From Thereva unica (lineage: Eukaryota; Arthropoda; Insecta; Diptera; Therevidae), in assembly GCA_949987705.1 (NCBI GenBank), contig OX465284.1:71719470-71783469 (forward strand): DNA of 64,000 nt, in the 5' to 3' direction. The position numbers were made by a program, and so were the translations under genes. Position 1 is the first letter of the stretch. Each line of letters begins with the position of its first letter. Below, one piece after another: positions 45,066 to 55,639 of the stretch. The notes under the pieces were generated by a model that did no database searches, was not told the origin of the DNA, and saw nothing but the letters and a program-made list of their open reading frames with translations.

Positions 45066-46335
45066 GTAACTTTTTTCTTAAATACTGCATTGTGCTTGTT
45101 GTTTTTACATAGTAAAAAATGGAGTTATAAATCCTTTTATAATAATTTTTCATACTAACAATCACCCGACTAGAATTTCTTGGTTCGGTCCGGATGAGGT
45201 TAGCCTAATTTGACTGTTAGGCCCTAATGTTGAAACGTAATAAGGCCCAGAAGAAAAGTGTAACGCTTTTCATCTATTACCGCCGAACTAGAAAATCCTT
45301 ATGAGGGCCATATCAGGCAAAAATGGATAGGGCCATATAATGCGTACCTATCGTTTATTATGTACGGCGTGCCCTAAAAAAGCCTCACGATATTTTCAAT
45401 GGATAATAAGGGTGTACATTTATTTAAAATTAAGACAAAGAACAAATATTGATTATTTGTATTTTTCTTCTATATTTATTAACCTCTAACCCATACATAA
45501 ATAATGAAAAGAAATTTTCTTTAATAAATTATAAAATAATATTAGACACACAATTGTTAGAAATATAATAATGATAATAACGAATTAATTTTAGTGATAA
45601 TAAATAATTGATTAATGAATAAGTTTGATTGAAGATAGAACAATATAATAATAATAAGAGAAAATATAATTGTTTAAATTCGATTATTTCTGTTTGGGTG
45701 AATGTTAAGTTGAAGAACTTTCTGATAGTGGTACATTTTCTTAGAAAAAATTTTACTTACAATATGATTCGTACGATACCATCTTATCATGCATGTAATG
45801 ATAAATTATACCATATGTTATATTATAATTAACAAATATGTTTTGCAAGCATCATGATAATATGTATTAAGATAGGGTATATTTTTTTTATATATGTAAG
45901 GACCTCATAGGGAACTACCTAAAATTGTCTAAGAGGGTGAAGCTTTTATTTACCAAGTAAGGATTTCATAAGATTTTCCTGTTGTGAACCTAATCTCAGT
46001 ATGCGTACAGAGTGCCTTATATTTTTTATACATGGGACTCATAAGGAATTACTCAATAATACCTAACGGGGTAAACACCTTCTTTCCCAAATAAGGCCCT
46101 TGTAAGATTTCCCTAATGAAAACCTAATCTTAGAGTTCATGCGGAGTGCCTCATGTATTTTGTATGAGGCCCTCGTAAGGTATTCATAAAACAAATTTAA
46201 TTTTGGTATACCTTATACTGCCCTATGAGGGCCACATGAGGTGTTCATGAGGCAAGTCTAATCTGGTATACCGAACGTTTACTTCACGAGGCCCGTACAT
46301 AACTTTAGGCATGCCTTACATTTAATTCTAGTCGA
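45066..46335. mobile_element. Possible nested element with CGACTAGAATT inverted ends
   Basis: CCCGACTAGAATT at 45165-45177 and its near complement AATTCTAGTCGAG at 46324-46336 bracket a segment that contains the 135-bp array and an AT-rich core; the start coordinate given here allows for uncertainty. No target duplication was found, so the border is a guess. Confidence 0.35.
45897..46265 (+). repeat. Tandem repeat of about 135 bp, 2.7 units
   Basis: Units start near 45897, 46030 and 46165. Each has a CTCATAAGG/CCTCATAGG/CCTCGTAAGG start, a CCTAATCT segment and a GAGTGCCT.AT.TTTT.TAT end. Shorter GAGGGCC/GGCCTCAT motifs continue to 46.29 kb and also occur at 45.30 kb. Confidence 0.65.
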
Positions 46336-46660
46336 GCAGTATTCTAAAATTTTGTTTACTAATGTCCTGACCCTTACAAGTTGATTCCACTTTATTTCAT
46401 CTTAATCTGTTGCTTTGATATGGCTCCAGGTGGTTTGAATTTTGAAATACGAGCATCTGTTATTCCGGCGCACTGCTCGAACAAAGATCACGTTTCGACC
46501 GAGATTTCTGACTAGATTAAGGCAAAAGGGCGCCACTATACTTGGTTTCAGCCTTTAGGGGTATCGCTTGAACCAACCCAACAGAAAAAAAACCCCTAAC
46601 TAGAAACTTTGTTTTTTGACTTTTGGCCAGCTTTTTCGGGTTTGACCCCACTGTGCCGAG

Positions 46661-47149
46661 ATATGGCCCTTCACCGTTCGATTTATCCTATCTACTGACA
46701 TTCCCGCTATTCGCCGCCAAAGTCAAAGTGTCATGCATGACAAACGTGCACACTTTTTGCTTTGGTCATTATCGAGGATAGATGCTTATGCTTTCTTATT
46801 GAAATGAATGGAATCTCTCTCTTTCTGTCTCTTTTCTAACGCTTTATATTAGCTTCGCCTTATCTTGTGTCTTGTGTGTAAACAAATCTTGCAACTTGAA
46901 TTCGATCCACTTTCATATAACCGATAAACTTCAAATTTTTCACATATGCACAGTTCGCGTGACAATGCAAATGAAATGGTATGACAGGTATAATATAATT
47001 AGCTGTGCGCTGTCATTCCCAATCAAAATGGCGGAAGACATAATGGACAGTAAAAAATGCAACCGATCAACATCAAATCCTGCCTATATGCATAGTCCGC
47101 GTAGAAAAAATTTATTTGGAGTTACAATCGCAATTGTAGAAAAATCGTA
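46661..47149. other. No gene recognised
   Basis: Ordinary sequence between two inverted-repeat elements. A 92-codon open frame (46872-47150) has no recognisable content. Confidence 0.35.
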
Positions 47150-47306
47150 AAGGCCCCCATACACGGTCAAATTGGATGTACATCCAGATTTTCATCAAAC
47201 CCATAAGCCCAATGTATTTTGATCGGCCGACAGGCCCACAATCGATAGTTTTGGTTGTACATCCGCACTTCGATGTACATCCAATTTGACCGTGTATGGG
47301 GACCTT
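47150..47306. mobile_element. MITE of 157 bp with about 35-bp inverted repeats
   Basis: Left arm AAGGCCCCCATACACGGTCA continuing AATTGGATGTACATC; right arm is its complement with one mismatch (GGTCCCC). The right flank begins AAGG, so TTAA spans that junction; the left flank is GTAA, so a TTAA duplication is possible but not exact. Confidence 0.75.
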
Positions 47307-47329
47307 AAGGAACTTCGTTCCTGACGGGG

Positions 47330-47700
47330 GGGGTCCTATGACCACACCTGTATTTTTTTTAAATAGTTTTTAGTGAGTAGAATATGTTAAAAAGAAGTTT
47401 CGGAAAATTGATTGTACGCTACCGTTAAAAACCACCCCTTAAAAACAGAAAATTCCGTTTTTGGCTTATATCTCTTAAACGGTAAGTCTTATCATAAAAT
47501 AATAGTGTTTACAAAGTTTGTAGATTATGCGATTATCTACCAAAAATGCAAAAAATTGCGAAAATGATGGTTTTCAAATCACTTTTTAAGGTGTTTAATC
47601 AAACCTTTCATACATTTCATGAAAATGGGGTTGTAGAGCAACTCTTTGCGAATAAATTAGGCTTATCAAAAAAAAAAATTCTAGGACCACTGTGGACCTT
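47330..47700 (-). repeat. Dispersed repeat, copy 2 (inverted relative to 5.87 kb)
   Basis: The complement of CGGAAAATTGATTGTACGCT, ACCGTTAAAAACCACCCCTT and GGCTTATATCTCTTAAACGG matches the copy at 5.88-6.0 kb. No coding capacity. Confidence 0.6.
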
Positions 47701-48189
47701 GTTCAACCTTTTTTCGTGAAGCAGGTGTTTTTACATTTTTGAAATTTAGTTGAAAAGTTACTATTACTTTTTCATGAAATTTTTATTGTAGGGAGTCACC
47801 ATCAGAATTCCACTATTTACGCCCTGACACAAGCTTCTACGATAATTACACTCCCTATAATTAAATGTCAAAAAATGGCAATTTTTCACTGTTTTTTAAT
47901 TTGTAAAAACTTGTTGACCGATTTCAATTGTCCAAAACTCATATTTTCGTCTTTTAAGCGAAGCGAAGTTTATTATGTAGTATGTTTTGTTTTCCGAAAC
48001 AAAATTTTGTTCCTACCTAAAACGTGGAAAAACGTCTTTTCGCTACTGTTATTAGCTGTTCCCCTGGACTAATTTTATCCAAAACATATTCATTGAAATC
48101 CTACGATCTTTCACTTAATTATAGCGTCGAGAAATCGCAGGGTAGGTTTGTTTTAAATTTTTCGCTATCTCTCCTGGACTATAGCTCGA
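47701..48189. other. No gene recognised
   Basis: AT-rich. Sequence from about 48120 may already belong to the family A 3' end. Confidence 0.35.
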
Positions 48190-48635
48190 AGGATAGAGAG
48201 AGGAATAGAATAGGTTAGGGGGAGTCAGGGGTGTGTTGGACGAGATGGCGATGAGCTTTGCGTAAGAATTCTTGCGTGTTGTATGAGTTCGGAAACACTG
48301 ACTGTGGAAGACTGTGATTGTTGGAGGAATTTGCACCTTTTGAGGAATCCCACGCACTGTGATGCTTGATTACCAATTTGGAATATGTGGGTATTCCAGC
48401 GCAGATCTTCGGCTAATGTTATGTCTAGTATATTTAGAGACGGTTCAACCGTTAAGTTCTTATTGCCCACTGAAATAGAAGGAAGATCGGTGCAACTTTT
48501 ATTAGATGTCTCATCTATACTTCTACTGCACTTCGTTTTTAATGCATTAAATTCGAGACGATTTTTGAGGCCCCGATCAAACATTAGTTCGATGTCCCTG
48601 TTGATTGAATTAGACATTCACCGTTCACGATGAGG
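48190..48635 (-). pseudogene. LINE family A, internally deleted copy
   Basis: A 130-codon frame reads MSNSINRDIELMFDRGLKNR, LEFNALKTK, DLPSISVGNKNLTVEPSLNI, LDITLAEDLRWNTHIFQIGN and CVGFLKRCKFLQQS, collinear with the post-FADD region of family A at 24.0-24.2 kb. Here DLRW retains the Trp that is a stop in the main copy. It then jumps, at about 48318, to the 3' end (GTTCGGAAACACTGACTGTG), skipping about 400 bp of the family. Confidence 0.8.
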
Positions 48636-51399
48636 CAGACAAAGTTTGATCTTCTATAACTTCGAAAGGGCTAAGTTTCCGGAAAAATGACAAAACGATT
48701 TTTTTTTAGGTATCTAATAATGTTTCGTATTGACTGATCAAAAAAAATTCGAAAATATTGAGTGAAATTTTGGCCAAAATATGATTTTCGAAAACTTTGA
48801 CCTTGAATAACTTTCAAAAGGGTTAATCGGGTTGGCTTTTTTGTAAGAACTAAAGTTATAGAGAGTTTCATTGTCAACATTTTGGGCACGGGGTTGTATA
48901 ACACATGAGATACATGAAAAACTTTGGAAAAACGTGATGTGTCCGGCGCCCATGTGTTTTTTTTGGATTCTGACATTATTTTCTTAAAAAGTCACAAGGA
49001 AGCTGTGTACTACTAATTTTCAGCCATTTTGGAATTTTGTCTCCTTAACATGCTAATTTCCCCGGACTATAAATGCGTTGCTACTTCAACGCTAATTGTC
49101 TCCTTCCTCTCGTTCCTGGGGCTTTTACATTTACTTAACTACAAGCCTTCTGTTACATTTTCCGGCTATCTACATAGTATCTTAACAAGTTAGCACTGGC
49201 AAGCTGTCACTTCTGGCCAAAACTCCAGAATCTTCCGAGCACTTACTACAATATATGCTGTGAGACGATTGCGGTAGACTTAAAAACCTCGGCCACCTGT
49301 TCCTAACTCTAATAACCTTAAAGGTTGCAGGGTTAAGGGAACACCTCGGTCCTATCGTCCTCTAATCTAATCTAAATTATCAAAGGATAAGTAGATAAGG
49401 ATATTTTAATTTCTTGCATAATCGTCTAAAGGGTTTCAGTTTATGCACTATACACGCTGATCAAATTCATGTCCGAGTCACGGTTTATGTTTTCTTCATC
49501 ATGCATCACGGGAACAGGAAATGAAAATTTGATTTATTCAAGCTAATTTCAAAAGATACAGGCATGTTGCTGCTTCGATCCTTAAAGTAAAATGTACAAT
49601 AACGTCTCTTTTTTATCGATGGTTTCAAAATGCTTCTAAAGCAAAGAAGTATCCTTCGCTTCCTGGTTTTAAGTATTTTAGGACTGCTCTTAAATATTTC
49701 AGAATGAGCTCAAATTCCAGAATTTTGCTATTTACCACATGAAATCTATTTCCAAAAATTCTCAAATAAAATTTATTACAAACTCTTAACCTTTAAATCA
49801 TTTGCCGCAGATAGAATAACAAATCTCCCTTTCTATTAAGAAGATCACGGGGTTGATTTATTGCCAGCAATCCTAAGAACATTATCCTCATTACGCATTT
49901 CCTTGTGGCGACATAAATACCGGAATATTTCCCGAATCATTCACCTCTTTTAGGAGCAGCATCCGTCCGTCCCGTCCGAGGATCCTCGGCTTAATCTATT
50001 CCCTTCCCTCTTGGCTCGCCGCCCTTAAGGCCGCAGCGTACCTATAATTAAAACTTTCGAAAAATGTCTCAAATTCCGAAATATTTCTCCCCGTTGGTAT
50101 TGATCACCCCAAAATCGTTGCTCATTAGTATTCCAGGAGTGCATCTTTAGGTACAACCATAAATTACGAAACGTCCCTGGAAGTGAAGTGATGGAGAGTG
50201 AAAAAAGCACGCGACAAAGAAAAATTTGAGGCATTCCCTCCCTTCAGAAAGGATTCCGGGGCCACGTACTCGCTCGCATATAGTAGTCGGGGAGTCGAGG
50301 CGAAGCGATACCTATGAATACTGACAAGCCACACTCTTGGCGCTAATGCTGCAGAGCGACGCGACACCCATTATGGGATGCCAGGTACAGATCGAGTACC
50401 TGTTCCAGGCTCAGCAACAACAGATACAACGGGCCCGGTGTCTTGCAGGTTGCATAGTGGAGCCTGGAGACTGCAAGACTGTGGGGACAAAAAGCGACAT
50501 GAGAACTTCAATAAACTGATAATTAATAAAACAAGAATTGGCCAACACTTAAGGGGCTCCGCTGCATGTACAATAGAGCACCTCCACGACGATGCCTGGG
50601 ATGCCGCAAAAGGGTAAAAATGCGCAACTGGGAAGGCGATGATACCTGAAGATACCAGAACCAAACTCGAGCCTTGCTGGCTTTTCTTCGAGGAGGGTTT
50701 TTATGTGTGTGCTATGGCCGAGGGAAGATGTGCAGAGTCCTCCTCCTCCGGTGATTTCGTCGTTGTGTTTCTCGTTTTTAATGTTGTTCCTGCTGTTGTA
50801 ATGTCGCCTATGCTGAGATATTGCCGATGCCCAGATAGGTACTTGAATTCTTAATGTAATTTCCTTTGTGCATTAGGCTCTCTCAATGGCTATGTAGGGT
50901 AGGCAACCTTTAATCATTAGGTACAATTGGTGTTCACATTGTTTCTGGGATTGTGCAAAAATAGAAGAGGCACCTTCTGTTACCAATGCTTAGTTACTGA
51001 AAACTTACTGCTAGAAGTTCTGCCAACTGTAAAAGGGTTTGTTTAGATTAAAGAGATTTTTGTGCAGGTTTTAATTGTTTTTTTTTTAAAGTTATCGCAG
51101 GTGTACAAGTTTGTTTTTGAGCACCAAAATACTCTAACTGGCCCTTTTATTCAGAAACTAAACCTACAGACCTGAGCAAAAACAAAAAACCTTTTCATCG
51201 AAGACTATCTCTTATGAAAAATCGAAGCTAACTCCATTTGAAGTATGTTTAAAGAAAATCTATTATATTCTAAAATAAGTAACAATAAATCACTTCTTAT
51301 GACGCTGTTTTGAACCCCTATTCGAATTGAGAGCTTCCTTTGTTGCCGTTCAATCAAATAAATACTGAATGTCGTCCCCTCCGCATCTATGATGAGGTC
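48636..51399. other. No gene recognised; repeat-poor island at 49.9-50.9 kb
   Basis: 48.66-49.0 kb is AT-rich with a possible dispersed repeat. 49.85-50.92 kb has balanced composition and no transposon signature. Open frames near 50.4 kb (up to 97 codons) are unassigned. 51.0-51.3 kb is AT-rich. Confidence 0.35.
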
Positions 51400-51590
51400 T
51401 TCATCTTTCGTGTTATCTTTATAAATAACCAACTTTCAATTCTCTCCAACCCACTCCACATGTTTGCTGATGACAGTACTCTGCATTTCTCTTACGCTTT
51501 CGATATGGCAAGACAAGCACGTGCCAGAACCTATCCTGATGCTCAAGGAGTGATATCTAACTCAATCGAAGGTACATTGCACTAGTTCTA
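51400..51590 (+). pseudogene. LINE family A, short palm fragment
   Basis: Reads FINNQLSILSNPLHMFADDS then TLHFSYAFDMARQARARTYP, matching FINDLLSILSNPLHSFADDG of the main copy on the opposite strand. Only about 60 codons survive and it ends near ISNSIEGTL. Confidence 0.75.
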
Positions 51591-51819
51591 GAAATTCATT
51601 CTTTAATAGAACTACTCGACTAAGATATAAGCTTTCGCAGTTAATATTTCCGAACAGCAAAAGAGCTCAAAACAAAGGGCTCATTGTCGTATCCTTCGAC
51701 ATTCTCCCGTTTCCTGCTGGTAACCCCAAACCTCTCCTGCTTTCATACTAAGCCCACAGTCCACCGTGATATAACCAAGGGCATGACCGACCAGCAGGAC
51801 AAAGGATGATTCCTGAGCT

Positions 51820-52765
51820 AAGAACTGCCAAATAGAAATGTCTGCTGCAGAGTGCCGGAAGACGGCTCTACATCCGGGATCCGGTTCAGGCTTCTCGCAA
51901 CTGCTCTCGATGACAACGAGTTTGACATCCCTAGGCTCTGAGCGTCCTGGTGTACGCCATCCTTCCAGCGGAAGTTAGGTCTCCCTCGCTGTCGCATGCC
52001 ATCGGTGTTATCGCAGATCTTGCCAAGCAGAGTCATCTTCATTCATTGGAGCTGGATGTCCTGCCTACCGGAGCCTACCGAGCTTTATTTTTTTCACATC
52101 TAGGTCGCGATAGCGCTTTCTCCAACGCCAGGCTGAAAAAGAGGCAGGCCAGACCGTTTCCTTGTCGGAGTCCATTATAGATGTTGATTGGTCTAGATAG
52201 TGCTCCGGATACCTTTACTTTACTTGTCACATTGGTCATGGTCAACCTACATAGTCTTGTCAGATTTTGGGGATGCCGAATTCACTCATGGCTCTGTAGA
52301 GTCCTACTCTGGCTATACTAGCTGAACACTAGTAATGGCCTATGATTTTCTGTCGTATGGAGCCTTCCTGATTTATAGGATAGCGGGGATTATCTTATAT
52401 GCGGTACTCAACAACGTTATAACGCGATAATTAGTGCACGCTGTGATAAACCCTTTTCGGTTGGCTCATGAATCGCTTGGTGTAATGTAGGCCCTCAATA
52501 TTTAACTAGCTCCGCTGGGATGCCATCAGCTTCCGAGGACTTGTTGTTTTTGAGTCGGGTTATGGCTCTGCTAACTTCTTCTAAGCTTGGTGGCGGCGGC
52601 ATAGAACTATCATCAGATATTGAATCCTCTGTTAGCTCGCCATTTAGCAATTCATGAAAGTACTCTTCTCATCGCTCCAAGATCCTTTTAGGATCGGTGA
52701 TCAGATCCCCTTCTTTGTCATACTGCGGAGATGATGAGAGGTACCACCCCACTTCTCCCTTTATC
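51820..52765 (-). pseudogene. RTE-like LINE, degraded copy
   Basis: In minus-strand order: SSPQYDKEGDLITDPKRILE then R-EEYFHELLNGELTE, PPPPSLEEVSRAITRLKNNK, SSEADGIPAEL (near 52.5 kb); VGLYRAMSEFGIPK, KVSGALSRPINIYNGLRQGD and LACLFFSLALEKAISR (52.13-52.3 kb); then a gap and the C-terminal QRGRPNFRWKDGVHQDAQSL (51.9-52.0 kb). LRQGD is the RTE form of the PQG motif. The catalytic-Asp and YADD segments are deleted. Confidence 0.75.
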
Positions 52766-52841
52766 AACAAACTTCGTAAGGCATACACACGCAGCGCACC
52801 GTCTAAAACGGCTATTAGAGAGTGGCTTGTGTGTGTCATTC
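52766..52841 (-). other. Short unassigned flank of the RTE-like copy
   Basis: The minus strand continues open (VYALRSLLIKGEVGWYLS) and may be RTE-like sequence before the KEGDL segment. Confidence 0.3.
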
Positions 52842-53107
52842 CAATTGAGGACCGTTTTTTCAAAACTGCATAACTCCAATTTTGACGAAAATGAGTTTTA
52901 CATGTCATCGCCTTATTTTAAATGATCTCTTTCATTTGGTGTAATCATATTTTCAATAAACTGATTATTTTAGATACTATAAGTATTTAAAAATTGTCAG
53001 TTTTTGCAAAACACTCAGTTTTCTTTCAATTTGTATAACAAAAAATGCTTCTCCTGAAAAATTAAGTTTTTTCAAATAATGAGTTTTGAAAAAACGGTCC
53101 TCAATTG
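52842..53107. mobile_element. MITE of 266 bp with 27-bp inverted repeats
   Basis: Left arm CAATTGAGGACCGTTTTTTC and AAAACT; right arm is the exact complement for about 27 bp. The interior is AT-rich with no frame. No target duplication is evident, which may mean one end is misplaced. Confidence 0.7.
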
Positions 53108-53429
53108 AAAAACGTCGTATGGAAGATCATCGTATGGAAGTTTTCGTAAGCCGTCGATTCACACGAAGACATAGGCAAAGTCCTGCTGGAGGCAAGTAGT
53201 CATTCCTTTGATTTGGTTAAATTGAGTCCGGCCGTCTATGGCTCTACACTAGCTCTGTTAGTGAGCATTGCAAGTCGTTCTTGGCTATCTTGATAATGCC
53301 TAGTGCCACGTAGGATGAGTCCTTACCCCAATGAGTGGTGTTGTTTCCTGCTATTAAGGCGGCTTTGCGTTGCTAGTGGAGCTGCTCAACCATTTTCTTT
53401 GTTTGTGGGTGATTGTTAAAAGCCGATTC
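53108..53429. other. No gene recognised
   Basis: Unassigned; possibly decayed LINE sequence. Confidence 0.3.
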
Positions 53430-53765
53430 AAGCTTCTTAGCAGATGCGCTTCAACCAATTCTGGAAATAGCATGGAACACCTGTATCTTTCCGGAGGATT
53501 GGACGGAAGGTATCATTGTCAAAATATCCAAAAATGAGGACCTAACAATATACGACAAAAACTATTTATAAGAGAGGCAGTCGACCGAAAGTTTAGAAGA
53601 CAGAAGGCTGGCATAGGCCATATTAACACCTTGAGAAGTCTACTGAATTGCGATCCCCCCTTTACCTTGCTTTCGTAGACTATCAGAAAGCGTTCGACTC
53701 GGTTAATAGGAGCTTTATATGGCAAGCACTAAGGCAACGGGCAGGACGGCAAGTCCAATACAACA
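53430..53765 (+). pseudogene. RTE-like LINE reverse transcriptase fragment
   Basis: Reads ALQPILEIAWNTCIFPEDWT then EGIIVKISKNEDL, matching the W....P.DW..G.IVPI.KKGD segment, and later FVDYQKAFDSVNRSFIWQAL, the catalytic-Asp motif. The block between them is scrambled (GHINTLRSLLN). No downstream motif follows before the Helentron sequence. Confidence 0.75.
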
Positions 53766-53989
53766 GTCCAAATTTTTTTTTGAAGTGAAAACTTCTTTAG
53801 CCGCGTTGGGCACTTTTTGATAGGGGAAAATGTTATGGGTTCGCGTCACCGACATGCTCATGACTGGCGCACGCGCTCAATAGATTATAATCAAAAACTT
53901 TTTGATTTTGTATAAAAAAATAAATCTGACCGCCTACTATTATTCAATTAAGTATCGAAAATGAAAATATAAAACCAGTCATTTTGACT
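53766..53989. other. Short unassigned spacer
   Basis: AT-rich sequence between the RTE-like fragment and the Helentron fragment. Confidence 0.3.
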
Positions 53990-54912
53990 GATGTGTTAAA
54001 TATCTGTTTTCCAAATTTGTTTGGATCCTTGATCCTGAAGATGTAACACCTCTAAATGCTTCAGAAACAGATAAACATCATAAAAGATCAACAAGTCATC
54101 GAGAGGATCTAACGTTAGAATTGAAAAGGTTACAAAACAATACACTACAAACGGTCACCAAAACTTTTCCAGAATTCATCTCCAACAAGAAAGGATTATC
54201 GATATTTTCATTCAATTGTCAAAGTTTGCATGCGCATGCAGCTGATCTAAAAAATGATGCTACGTAAAACAGTCTAATGTTCTGCTTTTGTCAGAAACTC
54301 GTATGAAAAACGAAGAACCACTTGATGTTCCGAATTTCAACTTTGTTGTAAGTTATAAAAGACCCGAAGTTCCAGCAGCAGGAGTAGCTATTTATCACAA
54401 TACTCAAGATACGTCACACTTCATTACTTCATATATGGACATACATACTAAATTCACTAGAAGCATTGGTGTTAATGTTTCTGATATAGGCGAAATAGTA
54501 CGTTGCTCGTTGCAGTTCCGAGAATGGGCAATACATATTAATGGTTGCCGTTTATATTTCGCCTGGAAAATCTATGAGACAGATACAACAATTTTTATTC
54601 GAAAATTTGAATATTTATACAAAAGAAGGTTCTGAAATTCTCGAAAAAAGAATCGGTGAAAAATATGATAATGTACCGATGATTTTAAGTGGAGACTTCA
54701 ATATTAACTTTGCAGATGATAAAAATCTACCATTAATTGAATTTTTAAATGCAACACTTAATTTAAATATGTCCAATGATCGGAAACTTAGTACTACCAA
54801 ATATAAAACGACGATCGATGCGGTTTTTACGCGATACTTAGATAAATTTGAATCAAACATTTTCATTTCTTACTTTAGTTACCATAACCCGATTGTATCT
54901 TTTTTACAATAA
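53990..54912 (+). pseudogene. Helentron C-terminal region with endonuclease-like domain
   Basis: After a linker (WILDPEDVTPLNASETDKHH and ELKRLQNN), an endonuclease-like domain begins with SIFSFNCQSLHAHAADLKND. It continues with LSETRMKNEEPLDVPNFN, AAGVAIYHNT, then, after a frameshift, VYISPGKSMRQIQQFLFENL, PMILSGDFNINFADD, TTKYKTTIDAVFTRYLD and ISYFSYHNPIVS. The NCQSL, SETR, GDFN, TTIDAVF and SYH motifs are those of APE-like endonucleases. As I recall, Helentrons carry such a domain after the PIF1 helicase; here no helicase is found upstream. A stop near 54268 and a frameshift near 54545 break it. Confidence 0.6.
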
Positions 54913-55150
54913 GTGCTAATGAAATAGGATGGTCAAAATTGCTACAATTATTACATAATTTAAAAAATAATTCTGAGATATCGGTTGAAGATGCAGCAGC
55001 ATTAAATTTTATAGAAAAAAGTACACTTATTAATGAAGACGCAGTTACTTGTGCTACATATTTTAATAAGTTGGTTAATGTCCTAATGAAAATACTGCAA
55101 TCAAAAAGATTTAGTCCTTTCAAGAAAGAATCGAATTTCAACATCTAAGT
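54913..55150 (+). pseudogene. Helitron/Helentron Rep fragment joined directly after the endonuclease
   Basis: From about 54904 in a new frame the sequence reads FTISANEIGWSKLLQLLHNL then SVEDAAALNFIEKSTLINED, AVTCATYFNKLVNVLMKILQ and SKRFSPFKK. This matches the portion of the Helitron-like N-terminal domain just before the EFQ.RGSPHAHIL motif (SANE..W..LL; LI..D.V.CA.YF). The fragment ends before the HUH motif. The join is unusual because Rep normally precedes helicase and endonuclease. Confidence 0.65.
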
Positions 55151-55187
55151 TCTAAGTTTTCACTTCTATCGGCAGTCCCTATAACTG

Positions 55188-55622
55188 CCAATTTTTTTTT
55201 TATTTATTTTTTTATTTTATTTTTTTTTTGGAAATGTCGAACAGCAGCTCTAGTCGGAAGATAGAGAGAGAAGTGAAGGAAGGAACTGTCACAACCTAGC
55301 TGCGGTATTTTTATTTCACATACTCCTAACCATTTCGCGACTCTGACATCGGGGCATCGAGAACAACTCGCTGGAGTATTATGCCTCCTGAAACGAGTTG
55401 AATCTCATCAACCAACCGATGACATGCGCTTGGTGGAGCGGGGAAGAGAACTAGTGAAGGCTATGACAGGAAGAATCAGGAATGCAAAGAGGGAGAAGAA
55501 AGAAGGAAAGTTAGTAGGCGGGAAATTGGGAAAGGCTAGGGCCGTGGCACCGCCGGGAATCGAACCAGGGACCTCTGGGGATAGTAGTCAGGCGCCTTAC
55601 CCCTAGACTACCGAGGCCCACA
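55188..55622 (-). repeat. tRNA-derived SINE
   Basis: The minus strand starts with a tRNA-like head (55622 to about 55545): box A TAGTCTAGGGG, fitting TRGYNNARNGG, and box B GGTTCGATTCC, with partial acceptor and T-stem pairing. An unrelated body of about 300 bp follows and ends in an A-rich tail, seen as a T-rich tract at 55188-55230. The anticodon stem is mispaired, so it is not a working tRNA gene. A promoter for RNA polymerase III is therefore present in sequence. No clear target duplication was found. Confidence 0.75.
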
Positions 55623-55639
55623 AATGCGGAGTTCTCCAT

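Larger units (their letters stand above)
44778..46655. mobile_element. Transib-like non-autonomous element with CACAGTG termini and 5-bp duplication
   Basis: The left end reads CACAGTGGGGCCAAATCCGA and the right end, complemented, CACAGTGGGGTCAAACCCGA; similarity continues through AAAAGCTGGCCAAAA, giving about 36-bp inverted repeats with 3 or 4 mismatches. CCGAG flanks both sides (44773-44777 and 46656-46660). A CAC-A/T-RTG terminus and a GC-rich 5-bp duplication are the published hallmarks of Transib, the superfamily related to RAG1; CACAGTG is also the V(D)J signal heptamer. No transposase frame is present, so the superfamily call rests on the ends. The interior holds a second inverted pair and a 135-bp array. 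Confidence 0.7.

Noticed and set aside
55545..55622. Functional tRNA gene
   Set aside because: The anticodon stem is mispaired, the acceptor stem has a mismatch, and a SINE body with an A-rich tail follows.
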